A stretch of 40,140 nt of DNA from Arcobacter sp. (lineage in GTDB: Bacteria; Campylobacterota; Campylobacteria; Campylobacterales; Arcobacteraceae), in assembly GCA_002869565.1 (NCBI GenBank), contig PKUJ01000039.1, positions 1 to 40,140 of the forward strand, given 5' to 3'. The notes beneath the pieces are model-generated. The model was not told the origin of the DNA. It did no database searches and was given only the letters and a program-made list of their open reading frames with translations. The position numbers and the translations under genes were made by a program. Positions 1 through 8,470 of the stretch are shown here, piece by piece (the first letter of the stretch is position 1; every line of letters starts with the position of its first letter).

Positions 1-132
1 TGCAGATTCACTCTCTTCTTTTTCATATGCCTCAACCATTCCTTTTACGAAATCTTCTGGATGATAATACGAAATATATTGTATTGCATCTGCTACACTC
101 TGTTTTATATCTTCTTCTGTGATTTTTCCCAT
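1..132 (-). CDS. Class I fumarate hydratase, N-terminal fragment (runs off the window)
   Basis: The gene starts at the ATG at 132-130, with AAAGGA a few bases upstream, and leaves the window after 44 codons. The visible protein begins MGKITEEDIKQSVADAIQYI and continues SYYHPEDFVKGMVEAYEKEE. This matches my recollection of the start of single-chain class I (4Fe-4S) fumarate hydratases, which carry a similar 'ISYYHPxDF' stretch. The family interconverts fumarate and malate in the TCA cycle in the cytoplasm. The catalytic and cluster-binding cysteines lie beyond the window, so the call rests on the N-terminal signature only. Confidence 0.6.
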   Translation of the reverse strand, partial: MGKITEEDIKQSVADAIQYISYYHPEDFVKGMVEAYEKEESESA

Positions 133-167
133 TCTTGCAATCCTTTCTTGTAAATTGAAATTAGGTG

Positions 168-173
168 ATTATA
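168..173 (-). promoter_or_regulatory. -10 box for the fumarate hydratase gene
   Basis: The minus strand reads AGATATAATCACC, a perfect TATAAT about 35 bases before the start codon at 132. No -35 box is evident, as is usual for Campylobacterota vegetative promoters. Confidence 0.5.
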
Positions 174-222
174 TCTAATATGAGTTTATGAAAAGTAGAA
201 AAATTAGAATTGTATGATAGTA

Positions 223-248
223 AGCACAACCAAAGTTACGGTTCTGCT
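223..248. other. Hairpin after the histidine kinase stop codon
   Basis: AGCA-c-AACC, an 8-nt loop, then GGTT-c-TGCT form an imperfect stem just downstream of the histidine kinase stop. No T-run follows on the minus strand, so termination there is only a guess. Confidence 0.3.
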
Positions 249-254
249 CAAAAA

Positions 255-2171
255 TTAATTGACTAATTCAAATGTAAGATTAATTTTAACACCTTTATAG
301 TTGATTTTTTCATATTCAAATTCACAATTTTCCATTGTAATAGATCCATCAAAATGTTTTAAAATAATCTCTCTTGACATATAAAGACCTATTCCTGTTC
401 CTTGACTTTTGTGTTTTGTTGTAAAATATGGTTCAAATACATGTTCAAGTGTTTCTTGAGGAATTCCTCCTGCATTATCTCTTATAGATATAGTAACCGA
501 ATCATTTTCCTCTTTACTATCAATTAAAATGATTCTATCTTGTTTTTCTTTTTTTAACAGTTCATCCCTAGCATTGTTTAAAATATTAATCAAAACTTGA
601 ACTAATTCAGATTCAATACCATAAATGATGGAATCACCAATATTATTATTAATATGAATATCATGGTTTTGGAATTGAGCACTAGTTAAATTTATAGTCT
701 TTTTTAGGGCTTCACTAATTTTAAAATCTTCTTTTTCTTTATTAGAAGCAAAAAAATTTCTGAAATCATCTATTGTTTTAGATAGATATTGTGTAGAATT
801 ATTTATTTGGTCTAATGTATCATAAAATTCGTCATCATCTAAACTTCCAAGTTCTTTTTTTAGTTGCATTCCAGTAGCAGCAGTTGATATTAAAGATAAA
901 GGTTGTCTCCATTGATGTGCAATGTTTCCTATCATATTTCCTAATGCTGCCACTTTAGTCTGTTGAGCTAATATAGATTGTTGTTTGGTTATTTTTTCAA
1001 GATTTTTTTCTATTTCTTTTTGATAATCTTCAAATTTATTTTGTAATATTTTTGAAATTTTTATTGATATAAAAAGAAGTATAAATGTTAAAACTAAACT
1101 TGTAATAATAATATTATTTAAGCTGTTTTGAAACTTTTTGTCAAGTATTTCTTTTTGTTGTAAAATTCTATTATTAATATCATCTTCATAAAAACCTTTG
1201 CCAATAAAAAAATTCCACTTTTCAAAGCCTTTTATATAACTTGTTTTTATTGTTGGTAAGTCACTACCAGGTTTTCTATTATGAACATAAGTTATAAAAC
1301 CACCTTTATTGTTTTTTGAAACATTGATTGCATTAGATATGATTTCTTGATTTGAAACATCTTTCACTTCTAAAGCATTTTTTCCTATAATCTCATCTCT
1401 AATATGGTTTAAATATTTTCCTTCAAAGTCTACTACAAATATATATTCATTATTTGGAAAAGAGAGGTTATGTATATAATCTAAAACTTCTTTTTTTAAA
1501 TCATTTTCAAAATCTTCGACATACTCTCCTGTACCAATAAACCAGTTATATGGTTCAAAATGCTTATTAAATCCAATTTTTTTATGTTGCTTTCCATTTA
1601 TCTCTGATGGTTTAGGAAACCACCAATTCATAAAACCTTCTTTCTCTTTTTTTACTTGACCTATAATATCTCTTGCTAAATAATTACCTTTGCCTTCTTT
1701 ATAATTGTAAAAATTGTCGCCTTCAACATTTTTATTAGGAGGGAACAATATGCATTCATAATCAAAAGAATATATAAAAATATATCCTCTATCATTGTTA
1801 AATCGTAACTTTCTAAGAGCATCTTTTATCATTTTTGTAACTACAATTTTGTCTAAATGCTTATTTTCATTATAAATATTTATGGCAATGTTATAAGCTT
1901 CGTTAACACGTTCTTTTAAAAGTTTTTTTAGTTTATTTTCGGTATCTGCTTGCTTTTTTATTATATAAGAATAAACACTTTCTACTTGACTTTTTAAAAG
2001 TATTTTATTTCTTTGTATATGTTCATTTTCGATTAGTTTTTTATCCGCATTAAAAACGGATTGATTGTTAAGATATAAAGAAAAAGAAAGTATTATTGAT
2101 AAAAAAATTATAAGAATTGGCGGTCCAAATTTTATAATTTTAAAGATAATATTTACATTTTTGCTGTACAT
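255..2171 (-). CDS. Membrane sensor histidine kinase with two Cache-type sensing domains
   Basis: The 638-residue protein has an N-terminal membrane helix (about 13-33). Two Cache-like extracellular modules follow: about 60-225, with the WWFPKP and YNWFIGTGEYVEDF stretches, and about 240-335, with WNFFIGKGFYEDD. A second membrane helix lies at about 352-373, then a short coiled linker. The H-box is GNIAHQWRQPL with phospho-acceptor His419. The ATPase domain shows the N-box NILNNARDEL, the G1 box DNAGGIP (about 565-571) and the GTGIGLYMSREI box. It should autophosphorylate on sensing a small extracytoplasmic ligand and pass phosphate to a response regulator. No partner regulator is adjacent, so it is an orphan here. 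The ligand cannot be told from sequence. Confidence 0.93.
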   Translation of the reverse strand: MYSKNVNIIFKIIKFGPPILIIFLSIILSFSLYLNNQSVFNADKKLIENEHIQRNKILLKSQVESVYSYIIKKQADTENKLKKLLKERVNEAYNIAINIYNENKHLDKIVVTKMIKDALRKLRFNNDRGYIFIYSFDYECILFPPNKNVEGDNFYNYKEGKGNYLARDIIGQVKKEKEGFMNWWFPKPSEINGKQHKKIGFNKHFEPYNWFIGTGEYVEDFENDLKKEVLDYIHNLSFPNNEYIFVVDFEGKYLNHIRDEIIGKNALEVKDVSNQEIISNAINVSKNNKGGFITYVHNRKPGSDLPTIKTSYIKGFEKWNFFIGKGFYEDDINNRILQQKEILDKKFQNSLNNIIITSLVLTFILLFISIKISKILQNKFEDYQKEIEKNLEKITKQQSILAQQTKVAALGNMIGNIAHQWRQPLSLISTAATGMQLKKELGSLDDDEFYDTLDQINNSTQYLSKTIDDFRNFFASNKEKEDFKISEALKKTINLTSAQFQNHDIHINNNIGDSIIYGIESELVQVLINILNNARDELLKKEKQDRIILIDSKEENDSVTISIRDNAGGIPQETLEHVFEPYFTTKHKSQGTGIGLYMSREIILKHFDGSITMENCEFEYEKINYKGVKINLTFELVN

Positions 2172-2238
2172 AAATTTCCTTTAAAAAATTATTATAGCTA
2201 AAAATTACAAATATTTAAGAATAAAATACCAGTATGTC

Positions 2239-2829
2239 TTATTTAAGAGCATTTTGAATAAAATTATTTAAATCTTTTAAATAATCACTCATTAATAAAT
2301 TTAATGAGTCTACAGCTCCTTTTGCATTATTTTTATCAACTTGTTTATTATATGTAAAACTTTTGAAATATACTTTATCTGTTTTATTATTAATAAAATA
2401 TACTCTTATTGAAAAATCTGCATAAGATTTTGCTTTTGTAAAAGTATGTTTAAATGAAGTTAATTCACTAACAAGATTATAATCAGCATCAATTTTTATA
2501 TTAGAAGTAGTAATATATTTATATGAGTTTTGTTTAGTTAAATAGTTAGCTGTCAGTTCTTGAATTATTTTTGTTGGTTTATCACTCCACTTACTTAAAA
2601 CATATTTTTCTTGTTCAAAATCTTTTGAATATGTGATTGCTTTTGTATTAATACTAGATAATGCTTTTGGTTCGTAAACACGAATAGTTTTGTCAAAATA
2701 TTTTGATTTAACATTATCTTCTTTAACTGATAAAGTGTATGTTTTTTGAGCTGGAAGTTCTTTTGTAATACTAATACATCCACCTAAAATAAATGTTGCA
2801 AGTGTTGAAATAAATAGTGTTTTTATCAT
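2239..2829 (-). CDS. Auxiliary lipoprotein of an Mla/MCE-type ABC transporter
   Basis: The 196-residue protein has a lipoprotein signal ending in the lipobox LGGC (Cys18). The body resembles the ABC-type transport auxiliary lipoprotein family (PqiC-like): a YTL segment near the start, a conserved middle ending in the 'ADFSIRVYFIN' stretch, and a C-terminal helix. Such lipoproteins work with MCE proteins in moving lipids between the inner and outer membranes. It is the last gene of the operon and overlaps mlaD by 4 bases (ATGA type), so the two are translationally coupled. The family call rests on context and general pattern more than on a diagnostic motif. Confidence 0.75.
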   Translation of the reverse strand: MIKTLFISTLATFILGGCISITKELPAQKTYTLSVKEDNVKSKYFDKTIRVYEPKALSSINTKAITYSKDFEQEKYVLSKWSDKPTKIIQELTANYLTKQNSYKYITTSNIKIDADYNLVSELTSFKHTFTKAKSYADFSIRVYFINNKTDKVYFKSFTYNKQVDKNNAKGAVDSLNLLMSDYLKDLNNFIQNALK

Positions 2830-3773
2830 TGTTTTGCTTCTCCTGGCCCATAATTTACTTTTCTAGTTTTAAATATCATGTCTCCACCATTTTGACTAAA
2901 GTCTTCAACGGTAGTATCAATTTTTTGTAAGGTATTTTCAAGTTCATCTAAAACTTTATCGATATTTTGAGTTGAATTAACAGTCTTTCTTAAATCTTTT
3001 ATTAAATTTTTTACATCGCTAGTAATAATAGTATGAATATCTTCACTTAAAAAATTGAAGTTTTGAGATAAAGTATCTATTTTTTTAATCGTTTTAGTAA
3101 TATCTTCTTTCACAACTACATCAATACTATTTGTCATACTATCAATATTTTTTAATGTTTTTACAAGGGAATTACCAACAATATCATTTACTTTCAACAT
3201 AGTTTCTTCTAAGTTTTTTGTTGAAGAATTTGTATTTATTAAAATCTGGTCTATATTCTCTATGTTTTTATCACTTAATAGTATTTCAAATCTTTTTAGC
3301 ACAGTTTCAATTTGAGAAGAGATATTTCCTGCACTTGAAGTTAATTTATCTAAAAATGATTTTTTGAGTGGAATTATTGAAAATGAACCTTTCTTTGGCT
3401 CTAAAAGTTTTGCTTCTTGTGTTCCACCTTCTATTTCTATAGTTTTATTTCCTGTTACACCTTGTGATTGTATGATGGCATAACTATTAGTTTTAATTAT
3501 ATTAGGTTTTGTGATTTTAAGTATAATTTCTATTTGTTCTAAATTTTTTGGGTCAATTTCAATTGAATTAACAGTCCCAATATCTAAACCCTTGTATTCA
3601 ACGATTGAGTTTTTATTTAATCCAGCAATAGAACTTTTACTATAAAGTCTAAACTCTTTTGCATTTATTTCATTTGCATCATATCTTGCTAACCAAAGTA
3701 TAAATGCAACCATAGCTATAGTAAAAACTAAAACAAACAAACCAACAATGGTATATCTAGCTTTATTTTCCAA
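2826..3773 (-). CDS. mlaD: MlaD-family MCE-domain protein
   Basis: This 315-residue protein has one N-terminal membrane anchor (about 8-28). It is followed by an MCE domain (about 38-115) with the typical VEYKGLDIGTVNSIEI and GVTGNKTIEIEGG stretches, then a long helical tail (about 140-290) rich in N/I/L/T heptads. MCE proteins form periplasmic rings that carry phospholipids between an MlaFE ABC transporter and the outer membrane. Its start overlaps the end of mlaF by 11 bases. The helical tail is longer than in E. coli MlaD and may form the needle-like barrel seen in some MCE proteins; that last point is inference. Confidence 0.9.
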   Translation of the reverse strand: MENKARYTIVGLFVLVFTIAMVAFILWLARYDANEINAKEFRLYSKSSIAGLNKNSIVEYKGLDIGTVNSIEIDPKNLEQIEIILKITKPNIIKTNSYAIIQSQGVTGNKTIEIEGGTQEAKLLEPKKGSFSIIPLKKSFLDKLTSSAGNISSQIETVLKRFEILLSDKNIENIDQILINTNSSTKNLEETMLKVNDIVGNSLVKTLKNIDSMTNSIDVVVKEDITKTIKKIDTLSQNFNFLSEDIHTIITSDVKNLIKDLRKTVNSTQNIDKVLDELENTLQKIDTTVEDFSQNGGDMIFKTRKVNYGPGEAKQ

Positions 3774-4506
3774 AATCTTCCTTTTGTAGTTTTAAAAACT
3801 TATTTATTGTAACATTATTTGCTTTTAATGCATCCTCATAGGTACCAATCATTGCAAGCTTAGAATTTGATAGAATTAAAAATCTATCTAAAACATTTTT
3901 TATAGTATTTAATTCATGGGTTATCATCACAACAGTAATCCCTAGCATATCTTTTAACTCTAAAATTAAGGTATCAAAAGCCTTTGCACTTGCTGGGTCT
4001 AAACCTGAAGTTGGTTCATCTAAAAAGAGTATATCAGGATCTAATGCTAGGCTTCTTGCAAGAGCAACTCTTTTTTTCATTCCTCCACTTAGTTCTTGAG
4101 GATAAAGTTTACCAACTCTTGCATCTAAGCCAACCATTTTAAGTTTTGTATAGGCAATATCTTCTATTAAATCTTGAGGAAGTTTTGTATTTTCTTTTAA
4201 CATAATACCAATATTTTAAACAACATTTAAAGAAGAGAATAGGGCACCAAACTGAAATAAAACTCCCCAGTTCTTCTTTATATATTCTCTTTGTTTTTGT
4301 TTTAGAGTTTTTATATTATGACCTAAGATATCTATTTCACCTTTTTGAATTGCATCAAGCATAATAATCTGTCTTAAAAGTACGGTTTTACCACTACCAC
4401 TACCTCCAAGTATTCCAAATATTTCACCTTTTTTAATATCAAAAGATATATTATCATGAACAACTTTGTCTTCAAAAGAGGTTGATAGATTTTTTACTTT
4501 TATCAT
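3763..4506 (-). pseudogene. mlaF: MlaF-type ABC transporter ATPase interrupted by an in-frame stop
   Basis: Read through, this is a 247-residue ATPase of normal MlaF length. The first 96 codons give the Walker A motif GGSGSGKT and the Q-loop LFQFGALFSS. Codon 97 is TAA (4218-4216). Reading then continues in the same frame as NIGIMLKENT, with the signature LSGGMKKR, Walker B ILFLDEPTSGLDP and the switch His in MITHEL. No base is gained or lost; GAA to TAA would explain it, since MlaF proteins commonly have a Glu-Asn pair there. Neither half alone can be an ATPase, because Walker A and the signature are separated. The second half could start at the ATG at 4203. It lies one base after mlaE and overlaps mlaD. 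A sequencing error is possible. Confidence 0.9.
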
Positions 4507-4507
4507 T

Positions 4508-5593
4508 TTAAAATCCTAATTGAATTGATAGTAGTGAAATAATTGCATTTATAATTATCAGCCAAAAAATAGAGTCTACAACTGCTTTTGTAGTATATTT
4601 ACCAATATCTGTACCACTTCTTACTTGTAGTCCTCTATAGCATCCTATAATAGCTATAAGTATACCAAATAGTGGCGCTTTAAAAACTCCTAGTAAGATA
4701 TGTCTTATTTCAACATATTCATAAATTCTATCTATAAATTGAGTATATGAAACACCTAAATGATATTTTGCTATAACCATCTCACCTAAAAGTGAAGCCA
4801 TATCTGCAAAGAAAACAATTAATGGAAGAACAATTATAAGTGCAATAATTCTAGGAATGATTAGAAAAATGTCTATATCTAAACCCATAGTTCTCATAGC
4901 ACTAATCTCTTCGGTTATTTTCATAGTTCCTATTTGAGCAGTAAAAGATGAAGCACTACGACCTGCAACAATAACAGCAGCTAAAAATGGCGCAATCTCT
5001 CTAAACATCGACATAGTAGACATTTCTATTACAATAATTGCTGCACCAAATTGATTAAGTTGTTCTGCTCCTTGATAGGCAGTTACAAATCCAACTAGAA
5101 AAAGAGCAAGTCCTACAATTGGAAGAATAGGGATCGCAGCTATTTCTATTTGGTTTATGGTAGCTTTAAAACGTATTTTTGAAGGGTGAAGAAAAAGATA
5201 GAAAAAATATGAAAATAATCTTCCCATAAAGTATAAAAAGTTTTTAAAGTTAGTGGAAGTATCAAAAGCTTCTTTTCCTATTTTTTCAAGAAAGAAAGGC
5301 TCTTTCTCTAGTGAAACTTCTTTATGAACATAATTGTCTTTATATAAGTCAAGCATTTTTTTGTGATTAGAGCTTATATTTTCTATTTTAGTATTTATAC
5401 CTTCTCTTTGGAAAATAGTAAGGTATTTAATAATAAGAATAATCCCAGAAGAGTCAATTTCTTTTAAAGCTGAAAAATAAAAAACTAATTCTTTGTTTTT
5501 TTGATTATCTTTATAAAACTTCTCTAAAGATTTAATTTTATCTGTTAAACAATGATATTCCCACGTTCCTGAAACCTTAAATATATTCATCAT
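4508..5593 (-). CDS. mlaE: STAS-MlaE fusion: lipid-transport ABC permease
   Basis: The 361-residue protein has an N-terminal STAS-like domain (about 1-95, containing 'LKEIDSSGIILIIKYL') joined to an MlaE permease (about 130-361) with several membrane helices. Conserved MlaE stretches are visible, such as EMSTMSMFREIAPFLAAVIVAGR and GTMKITEEISAMRTMG. In E. coli the STAS partner MlaB is a separate protein; here it is fused to the permease. It should form the membrane core that MlaF energises and MlaD docks onto. It begins 5 bases after the peptidase gene and ends one base before mlaF, so all belong to one operon. Confidence 0.92.
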   Translation of the reverse strand: MMNIFKVSGTWEYHCLTDKIKSLEKFYKDNQKNKELVFYFSALKEIDSSGIILIIKYLTIFQREGINTKIENISSNHKKMLDLYKDNYVHKEVSLEKEPFFLEKIGKEAFDTSTNFKNFLYFMGRLFSYFFYLFLHPSKIRFKATINQIEIAAIPILPIVGLALFLVGFVTAYQGAEQLNQFGAAIIVIEMSTMSMFREIAPFLAAVIVAGRSASSFTAQIGTMKITEEISAMRTMGLDIDIFLIIPRIIALIIVLPLIVFFADMASLLGEMVIAKYHLGVSYTQFIDRIYEYVEIRHILLGVFKAPLFGILIAIIGCYRGLQVRSGTDIGKYTTKAVVDSIFWLIIINAIISLLSIQLGF

Positions 5594-5598
5594 AATCT

Positions 5599-6888
5599 TT
5601 AAAATGTATCCACAATTTCTTTTACTATTTTAGATAAAGTTTCTACAGATTTTATCTCTACTCTTTCTCTATTTGAATGGGGATTAAAAATGTTTGGACC
5701 CACTGAATCTATCTTCATATTTGGAAATTTCTTTTTAAATATTGCACATTCAAGACCTGCATGAATTGCTTCAAGTGAAGCAGTTTTATCATACTTTTTA
5801 TAAATCTCTAAAATATTATTTGTGAATTCATTTATATCAGGTTTCCAAGCTGAATATTTTCCATTTGATTCAACTGTAAATCCAAAATGTTCAAGTAGGG
5901 TAGTCGTCTCTTTTTTGATTAAATCAAGTTCTTTGTTATCCATAGACCTAGCACTTAATTCAATATCTATTGAATCAATATTTGTTTTGATTTTTGCAAG
6001 ATTTATCGAGTTTAGTACAACATTTAATTCTTTATCAAAAGCTCGAACACCATTTGCAAATGTATAAATAAAATCTACTATATCACTACTCCAAATATTA
6101 AGATGTTCACTCTTAGTCTCTATTTTATTTATACATATGTTTTCATGTGATATCTTAGTTGGATAAGACTTAGAGGCTATTATTGCTTTTACATTTACTG
6201 GTATTGAATTTATTCTCTCTCCACCATTTATATCCAAAAGTAAGGCATCATTTTCTTTGATTGTTTGGGCAATTAGTTTGATACCATTTGGTACATTTAA
6301 ATGTATATCTACTCCACTATGACCACCTGGAAGCTTTGATATTTCTATCTCATAAAGTTCATAATTTTCATTGTTCTCTATGATTGATTTTGAATTATTT
6401 TTTCCAAAAATATCAACTCCTCCTGCACAACCAATACAAATTTCACCTTCTTCTTCACTGTCAATATTTAGCATATATTCTGATTGTAATTCAAGTTCTA
6501 AATTGTTTGCACCAATAAGTCCAATCTCTTCATCACTAGTAAATAAGTATTCTAAATCATAACCTTGTGATATAAGACTTAACATATAAGAACAACCAAT
6601 TCCATTGTCTGCACCTAAAGTTGAGTTTTCTGCTCTTAAGAAGCCATCTTCTTCAACAATTTTAGGAATACAATTATCAATTAAACAAACTATATCATAA
6701 TGATTTTGCAAACATAAATTTGCTTTTGAGTTAGATTTTTTACATAAAATATTGTTAAAGTTGTCAACATAACATTCATAATCATATTTTGAAGAGAACT
6801 CTCTAACAAAGTCAATAAAAGGTTGATACGTTCCGCTACATCTTGGAATTGAAGTTATCTTCTTGAAAATTTCTAGTACATTATCCAC
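5599..6888 (-). CDS. pepD: M20-family aminoacyl-histidine dipeptidase (PepD-like)
   Basis: This 429-residue metallopeptidase has the metal-binding pattern of family M20: His63 and Asp65 in LQNHYDIV, Asp94 in TLGADNGIG, Glu120/Glu121 in FTSDEEIGLIGA, Asp143 in LNIDSEEEGEI, and a late HAGLECAIF and NPHSNRERVE. The dimerisation segment carries LPGGHSGVDIHLNVPN. PepD enzymes hydrolyse dipeptides such as Xaa-His in the cytosol. It is shorter than the roughly 485 residues of E. coli PepD and has HYD where E. coli has HxD with different flanks, but the catalytic set looks complete. It is first in the operon with mlaEFD, an association without an obvious functional reason. Confidence 0.88.
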   Translation of the reverse strand: MDNVLEIFKKITSIPRCSGTYQPFIDFVREFSSKYDYECYVDNFNNILCKKSNSKANLCLQNHYDIVCLIDNCIPKIVEEDGFLRAENSTLGADNGIGCSYMLSLISQGYDLEYLFTSDEEIGLIGANNLELELQSEYMLNIDSEEEGEICIGCAGGVDIFGKNNSKSIIENNENYELYEIEISKLPGGHSGVDIHLNVPNGIKLIAQTIKENDALLLDINGGERINSIPVNVKAIIASKSYPTKISHENICINKIETKSEHLNIWSSDIVDFIYTFANGVRAFDKELNVVLNSINLAKIKTNIDSIDIELSARSMDNKELDLIKKETTTLLEHFGFTVESNGKYSAWKPDINEFTNNILEIYKKYDKTASLEAIHAGLECAIFKKKFPNMKIDSVGPNIFNPHSNRERVEIKSVETLSKIVKEIVDTF

Positions 6889-6982
6889 TAATTACCCTCT
6901 ATAGGCATATTTACCCATTTTTACAATGATTATAACTAATTATATTTAAAATTAGCGATAAGTTAGTGACTTCTTTTTAAGC

Positions 6983-7011
6983 TTGATATAAACTGTTTTC
7001 AATATTATAAA
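6983..7011 (+). promoter_or_regulatory. Promoter for the flavin-reductase-like gene
   Basis: TTGATA at 6983-6988 is followed after 17 bases by TATAAA at 7006-7011, and the start codon lies 26 bases further on. This is one of few places in the window with both boxes. Confidence 0.45.
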
Positions 7012-7036
7012 TAATATAAAAAATAGGGGAATTTAG

Positions 7037-7600
7037 ATGATTATAGATTATAAAGATGTAAATGATTTAAATAGATACAAAATAATGTCAGATACTGTTG
7101 TTCCAAGACCAATAGCATGGATTGTTACAGAAGATGAAGGAGTTATTAATGCTGCGCCATTTTCTTACTTCGTGCCACTATCTTCAAACCCAGCAGTGGT
7201 TGTTGTTTCAATCGGTCAAAAAGAGAAAGATGTTCCAAAAGATAGCTTACACAATATATTAAAACATAAAAAAGCAACAATATGTTTTGTAAACAAAGAT
7301 AATGCAGAACAAGTAAAACTTAGCGCAACTATGCTTGATAAGAGTGAGAGTGAAATAGAAAAGTACGAAATAGAGGTACAAAGACCTTTAGAAGATTTTC
7401 CTCCAATGATTAGTTCAACACAAACAGCACTTTTTTGTGAGTTCTATTCACAAGTTGATATACCAGGTAAAACTACACCTATTATATTAGAAGTAAAAAA
7501 ACAGTATATCGAAGATGGAAGATTAGATGAAAGGTCACATGTTCATGTAGACAATGTAGGAAGAAGTGGAGCTTTCTTCAAAGCGATGGTAGATTTATAG
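7037..7600 (+). CDS. Flavin reductase-like (FMN-binding split-barrel) protein
   Basis: The 187-residue protein carries the pattern of flavin-reductase-like proteins: VPRPIAWIVTEDEGVINAAP near residues 22-41, then FSYFVPLSSNPAVVVVSIG, and a late SHVHVDNVGRSG. Family members bind FMN in a split barrel and reduce flavin or act as small flavoproteins in the cytoplasm; the substrate is not predictable. The start is preceded by AGGGGA. It stands alone, divergent from the peptidase operon, with its own promoter and a strong terminator. Confidence 0.85.
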   Translation: MIIDYKDVNDLNRYKIMSDTVVPRPIAWIVTEDEGVINAAPFSYFVPLSSNPAVVVVSIGQKEKDVPKDSLHNILKHKKATICFVNKDNAEQVKLSATMLDKSESEIEKYEIEVQRPLEDFPPMISSTQTALFCEFYSQVDIPGKTTPIILEVKKQYIEDGRLDERSHVHVDNVGRSGAFFKAMVDL

Positions 7601-7623
7601 TATTTATCACACTTTAAAATGAT

Positions 7624-7656
7624 AAAAAGCCTTACTTTTTAGTAGGGCTTTTTTTT
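7624..7656 (+). terminator. Rho-independent terminator after the flavin-reductase-like gene
   Basis: AAAAGCCTTAC, loop TTTTTA, then GTAGGGCTT form a stem with one T-G pair, followed by a run of T. Confidence 0.85.
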
Positions 7657-7673
7657 ATGCAAATTTATTTCAG

Positions 7674-7687
7674 ATTGTTATAACAAT
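7674..7687. promoter_or_regulatory. Perfect 14-bp palindrome upstream of the small HTH gene
   Basis: ATTGTTATAACAAT is its own reverse complement and lies about 27 bases before the -10 box of the next gene, where a repressor or activator would bind. Part of it, TATAACAAT, recurs in the downstream repeat at 8208-8226. Confidence 0.45.
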
Positions 7688-7713
7688 TTGAACTAATTTT
7701 AAGCTTCTTTTTG

Positions 7714-7719
7714 TATAAT
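7714..7719 (+). promoter_or_regulatory. -10 box for the small HTH gene
   Basis: TATAAT in TTTTTGTATAATTTC lies 30 bases before the start codon at 7749. TTGAAC at 7688-7693 is 20 bases upstream, too far for a normal -35 box. Confidence 0.55.
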
Positions 7720-7748
7720 TTCAACCCAAAAAATTACATAGGAGAAAA

Positions 7749-8057
7749 ATGAGAATTACAATCACAAACCATGAGTTTGAGTCAATACAAAAGATATTAG
7801 TTCAAAATGATATGTCTTTATATAATAGAATAAATGAAGAGTTCAAAAAATCAGTTTTATCTTGTACCCCAAAGAAAATAAAAGCTACAACTAAAGCTAA
7901 TAAAATGAAAAGAAAAAAGAGTAGAGACTCTATAACAAATGCAGTCAATCTATTAAGGTTTGAAAATAAAAAAGTAACAATATATAGTGTGGCAAAAACT
8001 GCTGAGATAAGCTATAACACTGCTAAACAATACAAAGATTTTATACTAGCTCAATAA
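7749..8057 (+). CDS. Small basic protein with a C-terminal helix-turn-helix
   Basis: I do not recognise this 102-residue protein as a named family. The first 40 residues look like a short helical or dimerising region. Residues 41-60 are very basic (PKKIKATTKANKMKRKKSRD). The C-terminal part, KVTIYSVAKTAEISYNTAKQ, matches a helix-turn-helix of the kind found in small regulators and in DNA-binding ends of recombinases. AGGAGA lies just before the ATG, giving a convincing start. DNA binding is therefore likely. The palindrome in its promoter and the repeats downstream of it could be its targets; that is inference. Confidence 0.7.
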   Translation: MRITITNHEFESIQKILVQNDMSLYNRINEEFKKSVLSCTPKKIKATTKANKMKRKKSRDSITNAVNLLRFENKKVTIYSVAKTAEISYNTAKQYKDFILAQ

Positions 8058-8137
8058 AACTACAAATAAATAATTATAAATAAAAATATGAAATAAACTT
8101 CTAACTTTCTTTAAGAAGTTTGTTTCAAATCCTTCAG

Positions 8138-8410
8138 TTTTCAAAATGATATGACAAAATGAAACATCAATTTTTTTTCTTATAAAATCATATAAATATA
8201 CTTATATTTCAAAATGATATAACAATCACGAAATCAGATTATTGAAGTGATTTATTTTGTAATTGCCTTGTTTATAGGGTTTTTCATTGAATGATTTTAT
8301 TTTTGTTCAAAATGATATATCAAAGTGAAAGTATTTTATTTTTAGTTTATTATCTTTTTTTGTTAGATTTACTTGATATACAAAGTGTAATATTTCAAAA
8401 TGTTATGATA
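8138..8410. repeat. Four-copy repeat, consensus TTCAAAATGATAT
   Basis: Copies start near 8139 (TTCAAAATGATATGACAAAA), 8208 (TTCAAAATGATATAACAATC), 8306 (TTCAAAATGATATATCAAAG) and 8394 (TTCAAAATGTTATGATATTT). Spacing is 68-98 bases. Two copies end in a TGAAA that mirrors the leading TTTCA or TTCA, giving a loose dyad. The same core TTCAAAATGATATG also occurs inside the HTH gene at 7802-7815. Confidence 0.75.
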
Positions 8411-8435
8411 TTTTTAATGAAAGTTTAGTTTTTCT

Positions 8436-8470
8436 TGAAGAACAGAAGTTCTTCACTTTTTTCTTTTTTA
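8436..8470 (+). terminator. Terminator-like hairpin in the non-coding stretch
   Basis: TGAAGAAC, loop AGAA, GTTCTTCA is a perfect 8-bp stem followed by CTTTTTTCTTTTTT. It could end a transcript from the HTH gene or from an unannotated RNA in 8058-8436. Confidence 0.6.

Noticed and set aside
8138-8410. CRISPR array
   Set aside because: Copies are short and imperfect, spacing varies from 68 to 98 bases, and no cas gene is present.
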